The notes below the pieces were generated by a model, which was not told the DNA's origin, made no database searches, and was given only the letters and a program-made list of their open reading frames with translations. 64,000 nucleotides of DNA from Mugil cephalus (Eukaryota > Chordata > Actinopteri > Mugiliformes > Mugilidae): contig NC_061776.1 of NCBI RefSeq assembly GCF_022458985.1, positions 7,814,379 to 7,878,378 on the forward strand. The letters run 5' to 3'. Both the position numbers and the translations under genes were made by a program. Positions 32,601 through 44,640 of the stretch are shown here, in pieces (within the stretch, counting starts at the first letter, position 1; every line of letters begins with the position of its first letter).

Positions 32601-34099
32601 ACAAAACATTTTTCTAATAACATACGTTTTCATGATGAAGGGAATGTATGCAACACTTTAAGGATATTCAGAATTTCTTTTTGCTAAGTAAAACTGACGA
32701 TAAACATGAATGTTGTCACTCCAGAGTGTGATTGTACCCAGTGATGCAAGGGCTCACTTTGTAAATAAACTGCTTGTGTTGAACATCAGTTCCATCTACA
32801 AACATACCCCCAAAACTATATTCATGGAGTCCCAAAAAATGTCAAAGGGTTGATTTGACTTAACCCTCGGGCATCTTTTTACTACCCTCTTGTAACCTTA
32901 GCAGACAAAAACATCAGTGTCCAAAAATTGTTATAAAAATTTGACAGATTAACATTTTTTTCTGGGTAAATCTTTTTCAATCACTTCAGCACTTTGCACA
33001 ACTACCAAAAATTCAATCATTTTGAGGAATTTTAATCCGTTAAACCTTTCAAATTTGTGTAGCATCAGATTTAAAATCTTGGCGGACAGATGACCCATTG
33101 ACTTCCATTATATCTACTTTTTTTTATCTCTCAGCCATGGCCCAATAAAATCATTCATTGTGGAATATTAGGGTTTCATTTATGTGAAAAATTGTAAAAT
33201 TTGTCATTTTTAGTGTTCAATACTAAAATCAGCCATTTCACCATTTTAGGGCCTATGCATGAAATGTTTGTTTTTTCAGTCACTTTTGTGGTTGTGTCAT
33301 TGAGCTTAGCAGGTTATCATGAGGTTTTGAAGTAGTGAGAAGTGTATCAAGAGTTAGCGTGATTCGAGAAGTTGACTTGTGTGCATTTACGTTTTAACAC
33401 CACGAAACTGGAAAAAACACAACAATGACTAGGCTGTAGTCTGTGGTGTGGTGGTTGATTCAAAACTATTTCCACTGTTACATTTACATTTAACAAAGCA
33501 AGAAGGTAGGTTTCTGAACATTTCACACACTGACAGAGAACATCTGCCGTCATGTTTGTAAACCTCCTCACACCTACTTTCCTCCATCAGGTCCAGTGTC
33601 TCCAGTTGATCTGAATCCAGACTCTGTGTCCATCAGCTCAGACTCCTGTAACCTCACTGTGACCTGCAGCGCAGAGGACTCACACATCAACAGCACTTTC
33701 ACATGTGACACCAAAACCTGCTCTCAGGAGGGAGGAGACCAATCAAAGGTCACCAACTCTGGTGCTTCCCTCCGTGTCCACCTGTTGAATGATGCAATCA
33801 TCTGTAACCATAGCAACCAAGTCAGCTGGACTCAGAAGAATATGACACAGATTCAGGATTTCTGTCCCCTACATGCTGGTGAGACTGACAGACAAAACAT
33901 TTACCTAATAATAACATAAAGGTTCATGTATCTGAACCTGTTGTGGTTTTGCTCTGACAGTTTTCTCATGTTTGCAGGTCTCTCTGATGGTGTCTCCATC
34001 TGTCTGGTGAAGACAGTCGTGTTCTCTGTTGGTCTGATCATCATGGTGTCTGTCGTCATCAGTGTCCACCTCATGGAGAAGATCAGGAAACAAAAATAA
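26643..34099 (+). CDS. Gene G: transposon-interrupted receptor with duplicated C2
   Basis: Signal exon 26643-26691 (MSLSV type) and V exon 31912-32217 (DDVTKEFDFFVWTFDS, SSVRGPRVYEGYTGRVEF, no Cys) are open. The next C2 exon (32303-32587) has its acceptor changed from AG to CG and has no TM exon of its own. A second C2 (33591-33878) and TM (33978-34099), from a neighbouring truncated copy, have good splice sites. Joining signal, V, second C2 and TM exons keeps phase 1 and gives 254 aa with the Lys in the TM and an E-K-I-R-K-Q-K tail. Intron 1 is 5.2 kb because of a 4.9 kb DNA transposon ending 17 bp before the V exon. Whether this gene is still spliced is the main doubt; it could be a pseudogene. 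Confidence 0.5.
27926..28624. mobile_element. Nested hAT-type non-autonomous element
   Basis: 699 bp with terminal inverted repeats CAGGGGTCGGCAACCC and GGGTTGCCGACCCCTG, and a perfect 8-bp target duplication CTCTATAC (27918-27925 and 28625-28632). The 8-bp duplication and terminal sequence are those of the hAT superfamily (Charlie-like). It inserted into the larger transposon, so it is younger than it. Confidence 0.85.
29310..29756 (-). other. Unrecognised 148-codon frame inside the transposon
   Basis: It reads from ATG at 29756 and includes HYTLFIIDFIVGLSGGVMHYIEKG. It may be a remnant of transposon or captured coding sequence. No domain or motif is recognised, and base composition is AT-rich, so chance is possible. 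Confidence 0.2.
32588..33351. other. Unique DNA between the two C2 exons of gene G
   Basis: After about 32610 the family intron stops and an AT-rich stretch without homology elsewhere in the window follows (to about 33350). No gene, LTR boundary or inverted repeat was recognised. Confidence 0.4.
33352..34099 (+). pseudogene. Truncated copy H: promoter fused to C2-TM
   Basis: The MSLSV promoter and 5' UTR (33360-33506, aaagcaagaag) run straight into the donor of a V exon (ggtaggtttctgaac). The signal peptide and whole V domain are deleted, with 'aag' shared at the junction. The remaining C2 (33591-33878) and TM (33978-34099) exons are intact. Alone it would lack a signal peptide; as 3' exons for gene G it may still be used. 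Confidence 0.65.
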
Positions 34100-35239
34100 A
34101 ATCAAATGTACATAGAGTTCACTCTCTTACAGTGAAAAAAATTAATTTGCTTGTGGATTTTTTCTCTTACATCACTGCTATTTTTGTTTTAATAAAATAA
34201 AAGCATGTTGTTTTCTAACAGGGATAAATAAAGTCCTACCTTGTCCTAAAATATCTTTCTCTGATACTTGGACTGATGCTCTGCATTGAAGCACCAGTCA
34301 ACCAAAGTACTTCAGTACTTCAGTCTTATTCAGTCTCTTATCTACAAAACTTTTACAATTAAACACCTCGACTGCTTTTATTTTTTGATATATTTCATCT
34401 TGTTTTTTTTTTCTGTTATTATGTGTAAATGAGAAATGTAGCAGTATTGGAACAACTGTAGGAGTTTAGAAGGCTACAGACCAGCAACAAGGTGGTTTTT
34501 TAACAGCTTATGTTTGAAATTAGTTTCACATTGTTATCAAGTACATGTTGGAGTCACTGCCACACCCAGTGTCATGGTGAATGTTTGTTGGAACTTTTTT
34601 CATTTACCCTGAACATGAGTGAACACAGAGTTGAGTGACTTAACTCACTTCAGCTGTTGGATTGGTCAGAGCTAATTTACAGTTTTATTTTTAATTAAAT
34701 CCTCAAAAATATATACTTTGCATTACTTGTTGTGATCCTGTTTTATGTTTTAATTTAGTGAAGCAGTTTGTGTTGCATTTTTATTGCATGAAAAATACAT
34801 AAATAAAGTTTGATTTGAATTGATCCTGATCCTGAAAGTTTCCCTGTTCTTAAAAACAAGACAACAACAACAATAAAACAGCAGCTGTGCATAGAATTAG
34901 TCTTCTTGTTGTGCTGTAGCCTTCTTTCACTGATTGAAAGTAAACTACTACAAATCAGTTTCTTCACCTTAACCCTGTTTGGTTTCTCATTGTCAGACAT
35001 ATTTTGTCTGATTGTGTCTCTGTCTGGTTTTTCTGTTGTTGTATTAACTCAGATATATAGTAAATGTAAATGTAGTAAATTTACTACCACACCCAGTGTC
35101 AGGATGAACCTTTATTAGAACTTCTGAATGATTATCTTTGTTTCATTCACCGTGCACATGAATAAACACAGAGTTGACTGATCTAACTCTTCAGCTGTTG
35201 GATTGGTCAGAGCTAATTTTACAGTTTCTTAAAATGATC
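34100..35239. other. 3' flank of H/G (class beta)
   Basis: Matches the flank of genes D and E, including AATAAA words near 34192 and a signal-exon remnant at 34252-34297. No gene is seen. Confidence 0.5.
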
Positions 35240-35540
35240 TCATCTCATTTTCTACTACCTCTTATCCTCACTAGGGACGTGGGGGTTGCTGGAGCCTCTC
35301 CCAGCTGTGATTGGGTGAGAGGTGGGGTCCACCCTGGACAGGTCTCCAGTCTATCACTGGACTAACACAGAGACAAACAACCATTTGCACTGAGGCTCAC
35401 ACCTAGGGTCAATTTAGAGTCACCAATCAGTCTAAGGAGCTTGTCTTTTGGAGGCGGGAGGAAACCAGAGTACCTGAAGAAAACCCACGCAGACACAGGG
35501 AGAACATGCAAACTCCCCCCAGAAAGGCCCGAGCTGGACT
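35240..35540 (-). repeat. Dispersed teleost repeat, copy 5
   Basis: Reverse orientation, near full length, next to the same flank as copies 3 and 4. Confidence 0.6.
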
Positions 35541-36160
35541 TGTTCTGAGGCTGGTTCTGAGCTTGTAACTGATCTTTAATAATCCAGCAACTTGAAATAA
35601 GTTTAATCAAATGTGTGTGTTGACATTGATTATTGTTTCAAATGTGTTTTGTCTCTCATTTTGTATACAGACATTGAGACGTTAACTTGTAAGACTGAAG
35701 ATTTTTAGTTTGTGTATTTAATTTTCTCAGAACAGAAACAGGAAGCTGAGCTATTGTTTGCAGAGAGAAGTCAGTCAGCCAAGTTTTGTAATCAACTTGG
35801 TCAAAATAAAACCTCACTGTGATCACTCCTTTATAACATCATATTAGTTTAGGTCTTAATTTGTTCACAGTTTATTTCAATACGGAGACAATTCTTATAA
35901 GCCCCTCCCTCTTTTCATATCTTTCCTCTCTTGGTCCATTTGTTTCTGATTATACATATAAAGAAAGATAAACTACTGTCACCTTCTCTTCTCTAATAGA
36001 ACAACACATTATTTCAGGTTTCATGTGTGTTTTTCTGATCATTAGATATAAACTGGATCCACTTGTGCTCCTACTGCTGCTGTTATTAATCCAAATAAAG
36101 AATCTGGTATCGTTGCTGTTCCTGTTGTCAACATTTAATCAGACAGTGTTCTTGTCCTAC

Positions 36161-36209
36161 CTGGTGCTTCAATGCAGAGCATCAGTCCAAGTATCACAGA
36201 GAGAGACAT
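36161..36209 (-). pseudogene. Orphan MSLSV signal exon (minus)
   Basis: Intact 49-nt exon, ATG at 36209, donor at 36160. It is the counterpart of 13349-13397, with no V exon downstream on the minus strand. Confidence 0.7.
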
Positions 36210-36909
36210 GGTAGAGCTTCTTGCTTTGTTAAATGTAAATGTAACAGTGGAAATAGTTTTGAAACCATCACCACACCACAGACTACAGCCAGACATCGTT
36301 GTGTCTTTCCGGTTTTGTCATGTTAACACATAACACACAACTTCTCTAATCCAGTGAACTCTTAACAGACTCTTTACTGGTTGAACTCTTTTGATGAAGA
36401 ATGAAATTATTTCAACTATGAAACTATATGTCAATAAATCAAAGTGTGAAGCAACACAAATATCATCTTCTGTAAATCCTGCAGGTTTATCTGCATTACA
36501 CATATTTGGGATTCATGTCTGATCTTAATACGACCTAGTTGTTCTGTACAATAATATTCACAACATAGTTTCATGAACTTTAAAGGTTTCTTTATCTTAA
36601 CTGGGGTTTTCTGCACATTTTACTATATTTTACTATATTCCCTCAGTTTATTTATTTATTTTAAACTCTGAAGTTTATTGAGGTAGTGGCCTCATTTACT
36701 TTATATCTGAGCTAATACAAAAAAAGAACATGTAAAATAATAAGACCATTAAAATAAGTGATAATTTTAACTATTAAGAACTGTTCTCTCCTCTTCTGTC
36801 CTCCTCGTCATAAATGACTCATATTCTGTGTTGTGGTTTAACCTGAGGTTTTACACAAGGTTTCGTTACTTTCCACTGTGTTCCTACATCACCTCAAATG
36901 ACTGAAGTA

Positions 36910-37100
36910 TCAAAAGTATCGATAATTTTTATATTTTATATTATTATATTTATTATATTTGTTATTATATATATTTTTTCTATTTAGTTTCCTGATCTTC
37001 TCCATGAGGTGGACACTGATGACGACAGACACCATGATGATCAGACCAACAGAGAACACGACTGTCTTCACCAGACAGATGGAGACACCATCAGAGAGAC
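36910..37100 (-). pseudogene. Orphan transmembrane exon (minus)
   Basis: Counterpart of 13987-14183: acceptor at 37100, Lys-containing TM frame, and a lost stop that extends the frame into AT-rich DNA. A CTCF-like core lies at 37235-37250 between it and the MELK exon. Confidence 0.7.
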
Positions 37101-37344
37101 CTGCAAACATGAGAAAACTGTCAGAGCAAAACCACAACAGGTTCAGATACATGAACCTTGTCTTGGATCATCTCTCCATTGTAGTTTAACAAACTATGGG
37201 CGTCTTATAGACATAGTGTCTCCACAAAGATAAAGACGCCCCCTGTGGTAAATGTCTATAGTAGAAATAATTAAACAGGAACCAACACTTGTCATTTGCT
37301 CTGAGGGAGCAGCTCGTGTACATCCTTAAACTGGATGTTTTGAA

Positions 37345-40300
37345 ATGGAACTTCAATCTTTCTTATTGGCTGTTTTTGTGATATATTCAAGTCAAATTCA
37401 AGGTAAGATTTTATTCTTGTATTAGTAATAGTTGGTGTTTTTTAAAATCTGCTTTTCGTACTATAGCTCTGAAATGTCTCCATAAAAGATAGAATTGAAT
37501 CTAACAGCATGCGACCACAGGAGGAAGAAGCAGATATTAAAGTTCTATATGTCCAGAGTACGTTGTAACTGTAACTGTTTCTTTAGAGAGAGGACTAATG
37601 TTTCAGCAGCATTTGTCTATTTCATCAACCACTTCCTGTGGTCATGGCTTAAAATGGCGTCTCAACACATTTATAGTTTTTCATGACAAAGTCAAGGTTT
37701 GAACTTTACAACTATTGTTACTTCGTCTCCTGATGTTGTTTTCAAAGCTGAGATGTTGTGGCAGTGCTATCGTATCACCTTAAATAATTAGTAGGTTTTA
37801 GCTTTAAAGACCGTACTTGTTGGTGGGATCATTCTGAGGTACTTTAATATGTACTACATGGATACTAACTGCTACATATAAGTATACAGTAATGCATATT
37901 TTTAGATTTACACATTTATTTTTACATATTTTTTCTAAATATTGTAACTTGATATATTACTCTGTGTCAGTTTTGCTATAAGAGATGATATTTTTATAAG
38001 AGTGTATAAATGTAGCATTTGAAATAGTAAATTCATGTTTTATGACAAATAATACAGCTTCAAATTTACCTTGTGTCTCTATTAACAAAATATGAGCTTT
38101 TAAAATGAAATTTACTCTAATAACAAATAAAAGTATGAAGGTTTAGAGAAAAACTAAAATATCAGACATTTGAGAAGGAAAAATTCAAGCCAACAGCTCC
38201 AGGTCAGTGCTGTAACTGAACTAAATTACAGTCGTACCAATAATGCACACAGCACTCAACAAGAAAACATGTTGCTGGGAGATGGAATATGTCAGTATGT
38301 GCATATGTGACGGTCTCTGTTTGACTTCCTCAGAATAACAGTGAAAAAAAAAACAGCTACAGATAAATTACATCATGTGATTCATTATATATGTGCAGCA
38401 TCTGTATAAATATAACAGGCTAAGGTTGAAAGGGCTGGTGAGCGTGAACCCAGTTGCAAAAGGAAGGGAAGGCAAAGGTACCGAGTCCACAATCCAGAAC
38501 CTTTAATCAGAGCGAAGCAGCAGGTCACACAGGGAAGGGCAGACAGAAACAGGCAAACCAGCAGGTAAGGAGCAGGCGACAATCCAAAAACCAAGACAAC
38601 TAGACTGGTCATACACCACAGGCACAACAGAAGTTACTAGGAAGGCTGGAAAGAAAAGACACACGGTTCTAAGACAATCTGGCTCAGAAAACATAGTGGG
38701 GTGGGCTTAAATACATGGTGACAAGACACAGGTGAAACACATCGCTAATCAACAAAGGCGGGAAAAGGAACAAAGAGGGGAAGTAAAACTGACAAACACT
38801 GGGAAGACAAATCTTTTCAAAATAAAACAGGAAGCGTACAACACAACACAACAAGAAGTGACAGATTCTGACAAAGGTAACTCCATCTTTCTTTAGTTAT
38901 TCCCAAAGTGTTTTTGCGTGTGTGTCTGTGTCATTGCTATGGGGTGGGGGGTGTGGTCTGGTCTAGGTGGGTGGTACAAAGTAATATCCACATATCCACA
39001 TTTAATTGTCACAAGATGGTCAATGTTTACTTCTCCTGTCGGTGGTTTTAATGTTGTGGCTGATTGATAGATAGAGTTCCTCTGAACAACTGACTTCTCT
39101 TAAACTTGTTCTGTAATCAACATGTTTGGACAGTTTTAACTATCAGCTTCCATTTCTTCACATTTAACTACAGACATAAATATATAAATCAGATTTGAGA
39201 GCACCACACTAAATAGTAAAACATCATGTATCCAAATCTTTCTACAGAATTGTTTTGTAATGAGGGAAACAGACAATCTACAATGTTCTTAGACATTTTA
39301 TCCATGAAAACCTGATACAAACAGATGAACCGTGCTGTTATACTTGTATTATATCATAGTATGTTTGCTGTAACTCAGAGACTCAACGCTGTAGAATTTT
39401 AATTTTAAAAAACAGCTTTTAAATGTTCTTTTCCTCAGTATGTCGTGGTCTAACAATGTCATAAAAATCAAGGCTAAACAATGCAATAAGTCAGACATAA
39501 GTGCAGTCGACACATGTCTGCTGTGAAGCTGAACTTGGACAAACTGACATGGTCACTGTTTGTTCACATGTTTCTTTGAGGCTCAGAAATATTTTAAAGA
39601 TAAATGAGTCGTACATCTGAGAGCTCTGTCGTAACTAATGATGGGACGAAAAGGAAGAAAATAAAAGCAACAGACACATCAGTGGTTGTTGATGATGAAG
39701 AGGTTTCACTCAACTATTTCAACTAAAACTCTATAAAGACATGGGATAATAATACACAGCACACTGAGAAACACAACAATCAACAGAAGAGTCCATAAGA
39801 CTTTTACTGACCTCTTTCTTTCTCTGTCACTTGTCATAAATACACACTGAGTCAAAGCAGGTAAAGATGTTTTCAGCTACAAATGAGAATCCACTCCTTA
39901 ACAAATCCAGATGAAACAAATATACACAATCATTATTTAACTGATCACTGACATTGTGTTGGAAGTTAGGTACAGAAATACAGTATTTATGATTGATCTA
40001 ATTTCATTATCATGTATCTACTGTTTTACAGGGTCCAGTGCTGTGACTGATGTGTTTGTGAAGAGAGGAGATGATGTACTTCTGGAAGTCATGGATGATG
40101 TTACAAAGGAATTTGATTTGTTTCTCTGGAAATTTAATACAAGCAAAGTTTTAGTAACATATTCACCTGGTGGAAAACAAAGAGTCTCTGAAGGTTACAC
40201 TGGAAGGGTTGAGTTCTCTGTGGAAAATTACTCATTGAAATTAAAGAATCTACAAGATGACGACAGTGGAGTTTATACAGCACGAGTGACAGGAGATAAA

Positions 40301-42179
40301 GAACAAACAATAACAAAATACATGGTCGCAGTTCAAGGTAGGTTTCTGAACATTTCACACACTGACATCTTTATTTGGATTAATAACAGCAGCAGTAGGG
40401 GCACAGCTTCCTGAACAAATTAAGACCTAAACTAATATGATGTTATAAAGGAGGGATCACAGTGAGGTTTTATTTTGACCAAGTTGATTACAACACTTCT
40501 GACTTCTCTCTGCAAACAATAGCTCAGCTTCCTGTTTCTGTTCTGATGAAATTAAATACACAAACTAAAAATCTTCAGTCTTACAAGTTAACGTCTCAAT
40601 GTCTGTATATAAAATGAGAGACAAAACACATTTGAAACAATAATCAAAATGTCAACACACACATTTGATTAAACTTATTTCAAGTTGCTGGATTATTAAA
40701 GATCAGTTGATTCTAACAAAGTGAAGTCTTCTGAACACATGTACAACCATGAAGAAATATCTGAGGCTGCTTGAGGTCATTTTGAGACGTGGACAGATGG
40801 AGCAAAGAATGAAAGATGGAACAAGAGGAGAGACAGAAAAATGAGAAAGTGGAAGAAAGTCTCTGTTTTCAGTAGAGACTGTGCAGAGATGTAAAGAAAT
40901 GTAAAGAGTTCTCTATCATGGGACACAATGTGACAAGAGTTATTAATATAGTGTAGAGAGAGGTTTACCTGTTTATCTTTCTAGTAAAGGTTTGAAAACA
41001 TTGAATAGTTGTCAGCAGGAACAAGACAAAACGTTACGTCCCCTTGCAGCCCCTCTGCTGTCCTTCAGTGGCAGCGCAAGTGTCTTTAGGTGGTGATGAG
41101 CTGGATTTCCTGTCACATGGTTCAATATGAAGGTTGAAGAGGAAACATGTAAGATAAAGGACTGATGTTAAAAACTAGGCTGTATATTGAGTTAGAATTT
41201 AATTTATCATTATTATGTATCTACTGTTTTACAGGGTCCAGTGCTGTGACTGATGTGTTTGTGAAGAGAGGAGATGATGTACTTCTGGAAGTCATGGATG
41301 ATGTTACAAAGGAATTTGATTTGTTTCTCTGGAAATTTAATACAAACAATGTTTTAGTAACATATTCACCTGGTGGAAAAAAAACACCCTCTGAAGGTAA
41401 CACTGGAAGGGTTGAGTTCTCTGTGGAAAATTACTCAGTGAAATTAAAGAATCTACAAGATGACGACAGTGGAGTTTATACAGCACATGTGATAGGAGAT
41501 AAAGAACAAACAATAACTAAATACATGGTCACAGTTCAAGGTAGGTTTCTGAACATTTCACACACTGACAGAGAACATCTGCTGTCATGTTTGTAAACCT
41601 CCTCACACCTACTTTCCTCCATCAGGTCCAGTGTCTCCAGTTGATCTGAATCCAGACTCTGTGTCCATCAGCTCAGACTCCTGTAACCTCACTGTGACCT
41701 GCAGCACAGAGGACTCACACATCAGCAGCACTTTCACATGTGACACCAAAACCTGCTCTCAGGAGGGAGGAGACCAATCAAAGGTCACCAACTCTGGTGC
41801 TTCCCTCCGTGTCCACCTGTTGAATGACGCGATCATCTGTAACCATAGTAACCAAGTCAGCTGGATGGAAAACAAGACACAGATTCAGGATCTCTGTCCC
41901 CTACATTCTGCTGAGACTGACAGACAAAACATTTATCTAATAATAACCTAAAGGTTCATGTATCTGAACCTGTTGTGGTTTTGCTCTGACAGTTTTCTCA
42001 TGTTTGCAGGTCTCTCTGATGGTGTCTCCATCTGTCTGGTGAAGACGGTCGTGTTCTCTGTTGGTCTGATCATCATGGTGTCTGTCGTCATCAGTGTCCA
42101 CCTCATGGAGAAGATCAGGAAACAAAATAAACAGTTCTCCTCTAATCAAATGAACATAGAGCTCAATATCTTACAGTGA
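37345..42179 (+). CDS. Locus I/J: fused receptor with two tandem V exons
   Basis: The MELK exon 37345-37402 (MELQSFLLAVFVIYSSQ) and V exon 40032-40337 belong to unit I. The DNA breaks 29 bp past its donor, in the start of intron 2, and continues inside intron 1 of an MSLSV unit (J), whose V (41235-41540), C2 (41626-41910) and TM (42010-42179) exons follow. Since all introns are phase 1, splicing gives signal-V-V-C2 in frame. The C2 donor of J is changed from GT to CT at 41911. Retaining that intron ends the protein at TAA 41949-41951 (about 331 aa), without a membrane segment. Both V domains lack Cys (KFNTSKVLVTYSPGGKQRV and KFNTNNVLVTYSPGGKKTP). J has EGNTG where others have EGYTG. Expression is unproven. 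Confidence 0.55.
38427..38873 (-). mobile_element. Solo LTR, copy 3 (minus)
   Basis: Same element and same AAGGT duplication (38422-38426 and 38874-38878) as copies 1, 2 and 4, in intron 1 of unit I. Confidence 0.75.
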
Positions 42180-42242
42180 ACATCTTAAAGTTGCTTGTGG
42201 ATTTTTTTCTCTTACAGCCAGTGGCGTCTTTCCACTATTGAG

Positions 42243-42258
42243 CCACCAGAGGGCGCTG
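42243..42258 (+). promoter_or_regulatory. CTCF-like motif in 3' flank of J
   Basis: CCACCAGAGGGCGCTG, identical to the copy after gene B. Confidence 0.45.
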
Positions 42259-42489
42259 CTGTGTAGGGAGGATCACAGCAGTATGTTAGAGAGAGTCTGG
42301 TCAACTAGGGAATGGACCGTCTGAGCTATCCCACTATGCTGATTGGTTCTGAGCTTGTCACTTATGTCATGGGCGCCATGTTTGTTACATCTAACCAAAA
42401 TTCAAAAATTACCCCCAAAAAATGTATTTATTGGCCCATTTTTCTGAAAGCAGGCTTAACAAGCTCAGAACCAGCCTCAGAACAAGTCC

Positions 42490-42788
42490 AGCTTGGGCCT
42501 TTCTTGGTGGAGTTTGCATGTTCTCCCTGTGTCTGCGTGGGTTTTCTTCAGGTACTCTGGTTTCCTCCCGCCTCCAAAAGACATGCTCCTTAGACTGATT
42601 GGTGACTCTAAATTGACCCTAGGTGTGAGCCTGAGTGCAAATGGTTGTTTGTCTCTGTGTTAGTCCAGTGATAGACTGGAGACCTGTCCAGGGTGGACCC
42701 CGCCTCTCACCCAATCACAGCTGGGATAGGCTCCAGAAACCCCCGCGTCCCTAGTGAGGATAAGAGGTAGTAGAAGATGAGATGAGAT
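42490..42788 (+). repeat. Dispersed teleost repeat, copy 6
   Basis: Forward copy following the class alpha flank of J, as after gene B. Confidence 0.6.
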
Positions 42789-44299
42789 CATTTTAAGAAA
42801 CTGTAAAATTAGCTCTGACCAATCCAACAGCTGAAGAGTTAGATCAGTCAACTCCGTATTTATTCATGTGCACGGTGAATGAAACAAAGATAATCATTCA
42901 GAAGTTCTAATAAAGGTTCATCCTGACACTGGGTGTGGTAGTAAATGTGGTTTGAATATCAGCACGATCTTCTGATCCTCACAAATATCATCTTCTGTAA
43001 ATCCTGCAGGTTTATCTGCATTAAACATATTTGGGATTCATGTCTGATCTTAATACGACCTAGTTGTTCTGTACAATAATATTCACAACATAGTTTTATA
43101 AACTTTAAATGTTTCTTTATCTTAACTGGGAATTTCTGCACATTTTACTATATTTTACTCTATTTTATATTTTATATAGTCCTTTCTGATCTGATACTGA
43201 GAAAAATTCAGGCTGATATCGGTGATACCTATCTGATACTAATACTTTATGTGTCTACTCTAATATAAAAATGAGTGTGTTTTGAATCATAGCTTCATAA
43301 AGAAAACAGGACATCAGAGTCATTTATTCATTTATTTTAAACTCTGAAGTATATTGAGGTAGTGGCCTCATTTAGCCGAGCTAATGCACCAACAGGAAAA
43401 CCAAACTGAGACTCAATCAGACAAAATATGGTGAATAAAACTGATTTGTAGTAGTTTACTTTCAATCAGTGAAAGAAGGCTACAGCACAACAAGAAAACG
43501 AATTCTATGCACAGCTGCTGTTTTATTGTTGTTGTTGTCTTGTTTTTAAAAACAGGGAAACTTTCAGGATCCGGATCAAATCAAATCAAACTATAAATGT
43601 AACATGTGAAGTGTTTCCTGCGAACTATTGCACCACAACCTACTCTTTCCTCTTTGTCGTGTGAACACATAACACACAACTTCTCTAATCTAGTGAACTC
43701 TTAACACTGGAAGAACATCAGAGCACTTTTTAAACTTCTTAAAACAGATGATTCCTTTCTATGAAGCTAACTTTAATCTAATTGGAAAAGTGTGTCTATG
43801 TCTTCATGTGTTATGATGGCTTTTGTTTTTTTTGTGAGGAGCCAAAAGACTCGACTTCATGATAACTTATAAGGTTGCAACTTGGAGATGAATGTTTGTG
43901 GTTGAAGCTGAGTGTGAGTCAGGCAAGTGGATGATTGTTGCAGAATGTGGCGTGGCCGTCTGGTTAAACCTCTACTTTGGAGTAAGTAGAGGAGACAAAA
44001 TGAGACAACTAACAATAACAGAGAGAAACCAAACAGGGTTAAAGTGAAGAAACTAATGTGTAGTTGTGTATTTGAATCAGTGAAAGAACAGGAAAACTAA
44101 TTCTATGTACAGCTGCTGTTGTATTGTTGTTGTTGTCTTGTTTTTAAGAGCAGGGAAACTTTCAGGATCAGGAACAATTCAAATCAAACTTTATTTATGT
44201 ATTTTTCATACAATAAAAATGCAACACAAACTGCTTCACTAAATAAAAACATAAAACAGGATCACAACAAGTAATGCAAAGCTGTACCTCCCTCCCTCC

Positions 44300-44330
<31 letters not shown>

Positions 44331-44640
44331 GCACGCAAACACAATCACACACATAGTAAATAGTCTACTATCATGACAGGACACTGAGGGACCAGGATAA
44401 AAACAAAAGTGTGTAAAAAGCATTCATATGAAATGTAGCTGCACAAACAGAAGAGCAGGAGTTAAGGAGCCTTGAAACCAGCAACATGTTCAAAACAAAG
44501 ATTTGAAAACTGACAAGAACAGGAAATGCATGAAAATCAAGAATTTACAAATGCTTTTAGTGACTTGTCCTGACTGAAAACATAAACATTAATACTGGTA
44601 ATAGATATATTAGGATTTCATTTTAAAAAACTGTAAAATT
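42789..44640. other. Gene-free flank with CA microsatellite
   Basis: It contains reversed MSLSV upstream blocks (42960-43640), a second promoter-like block with caccacaacc (about 43632-43668), the empty target site (43968-43975) of the 56.1 kb element, and a (CA)n tract at 44300-44336. No coding sequence is seen. Confidence 0.45.
44300..44336. repeat. (CA)n / (GCAC)n microsatellite
   Basis: About 13 CA units followed by GCAC units after a CCTC run. Confidence 0.9.

Larger units (their letters stand above)
35572..40337. repeat. Third copy of the inverted-duplication arm
   Basis: Direct repeat of 12759-17465: MSLSV exon (minus), orphan TM (minus), MELK exon, solo LTR and V exon in the same order and orientation. 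With the flank before it, 34100-40337 repeats about 11540-17465. Confidence 0.7.

Noticed and set aside
38385-38694. Frames such as MCLWCMTSLVVLVFGLSPAP in the LTRs
   Set aside because: They are non-coding LTR sequence; the frames differ in length between copies and no retroelement protein is recognisable.
44300-44336. CRISPR-like array or regulatory repeat
   Set aside because: It is a simple CA microsatellite in eukaryotic DNA; there are no spaced repeats.
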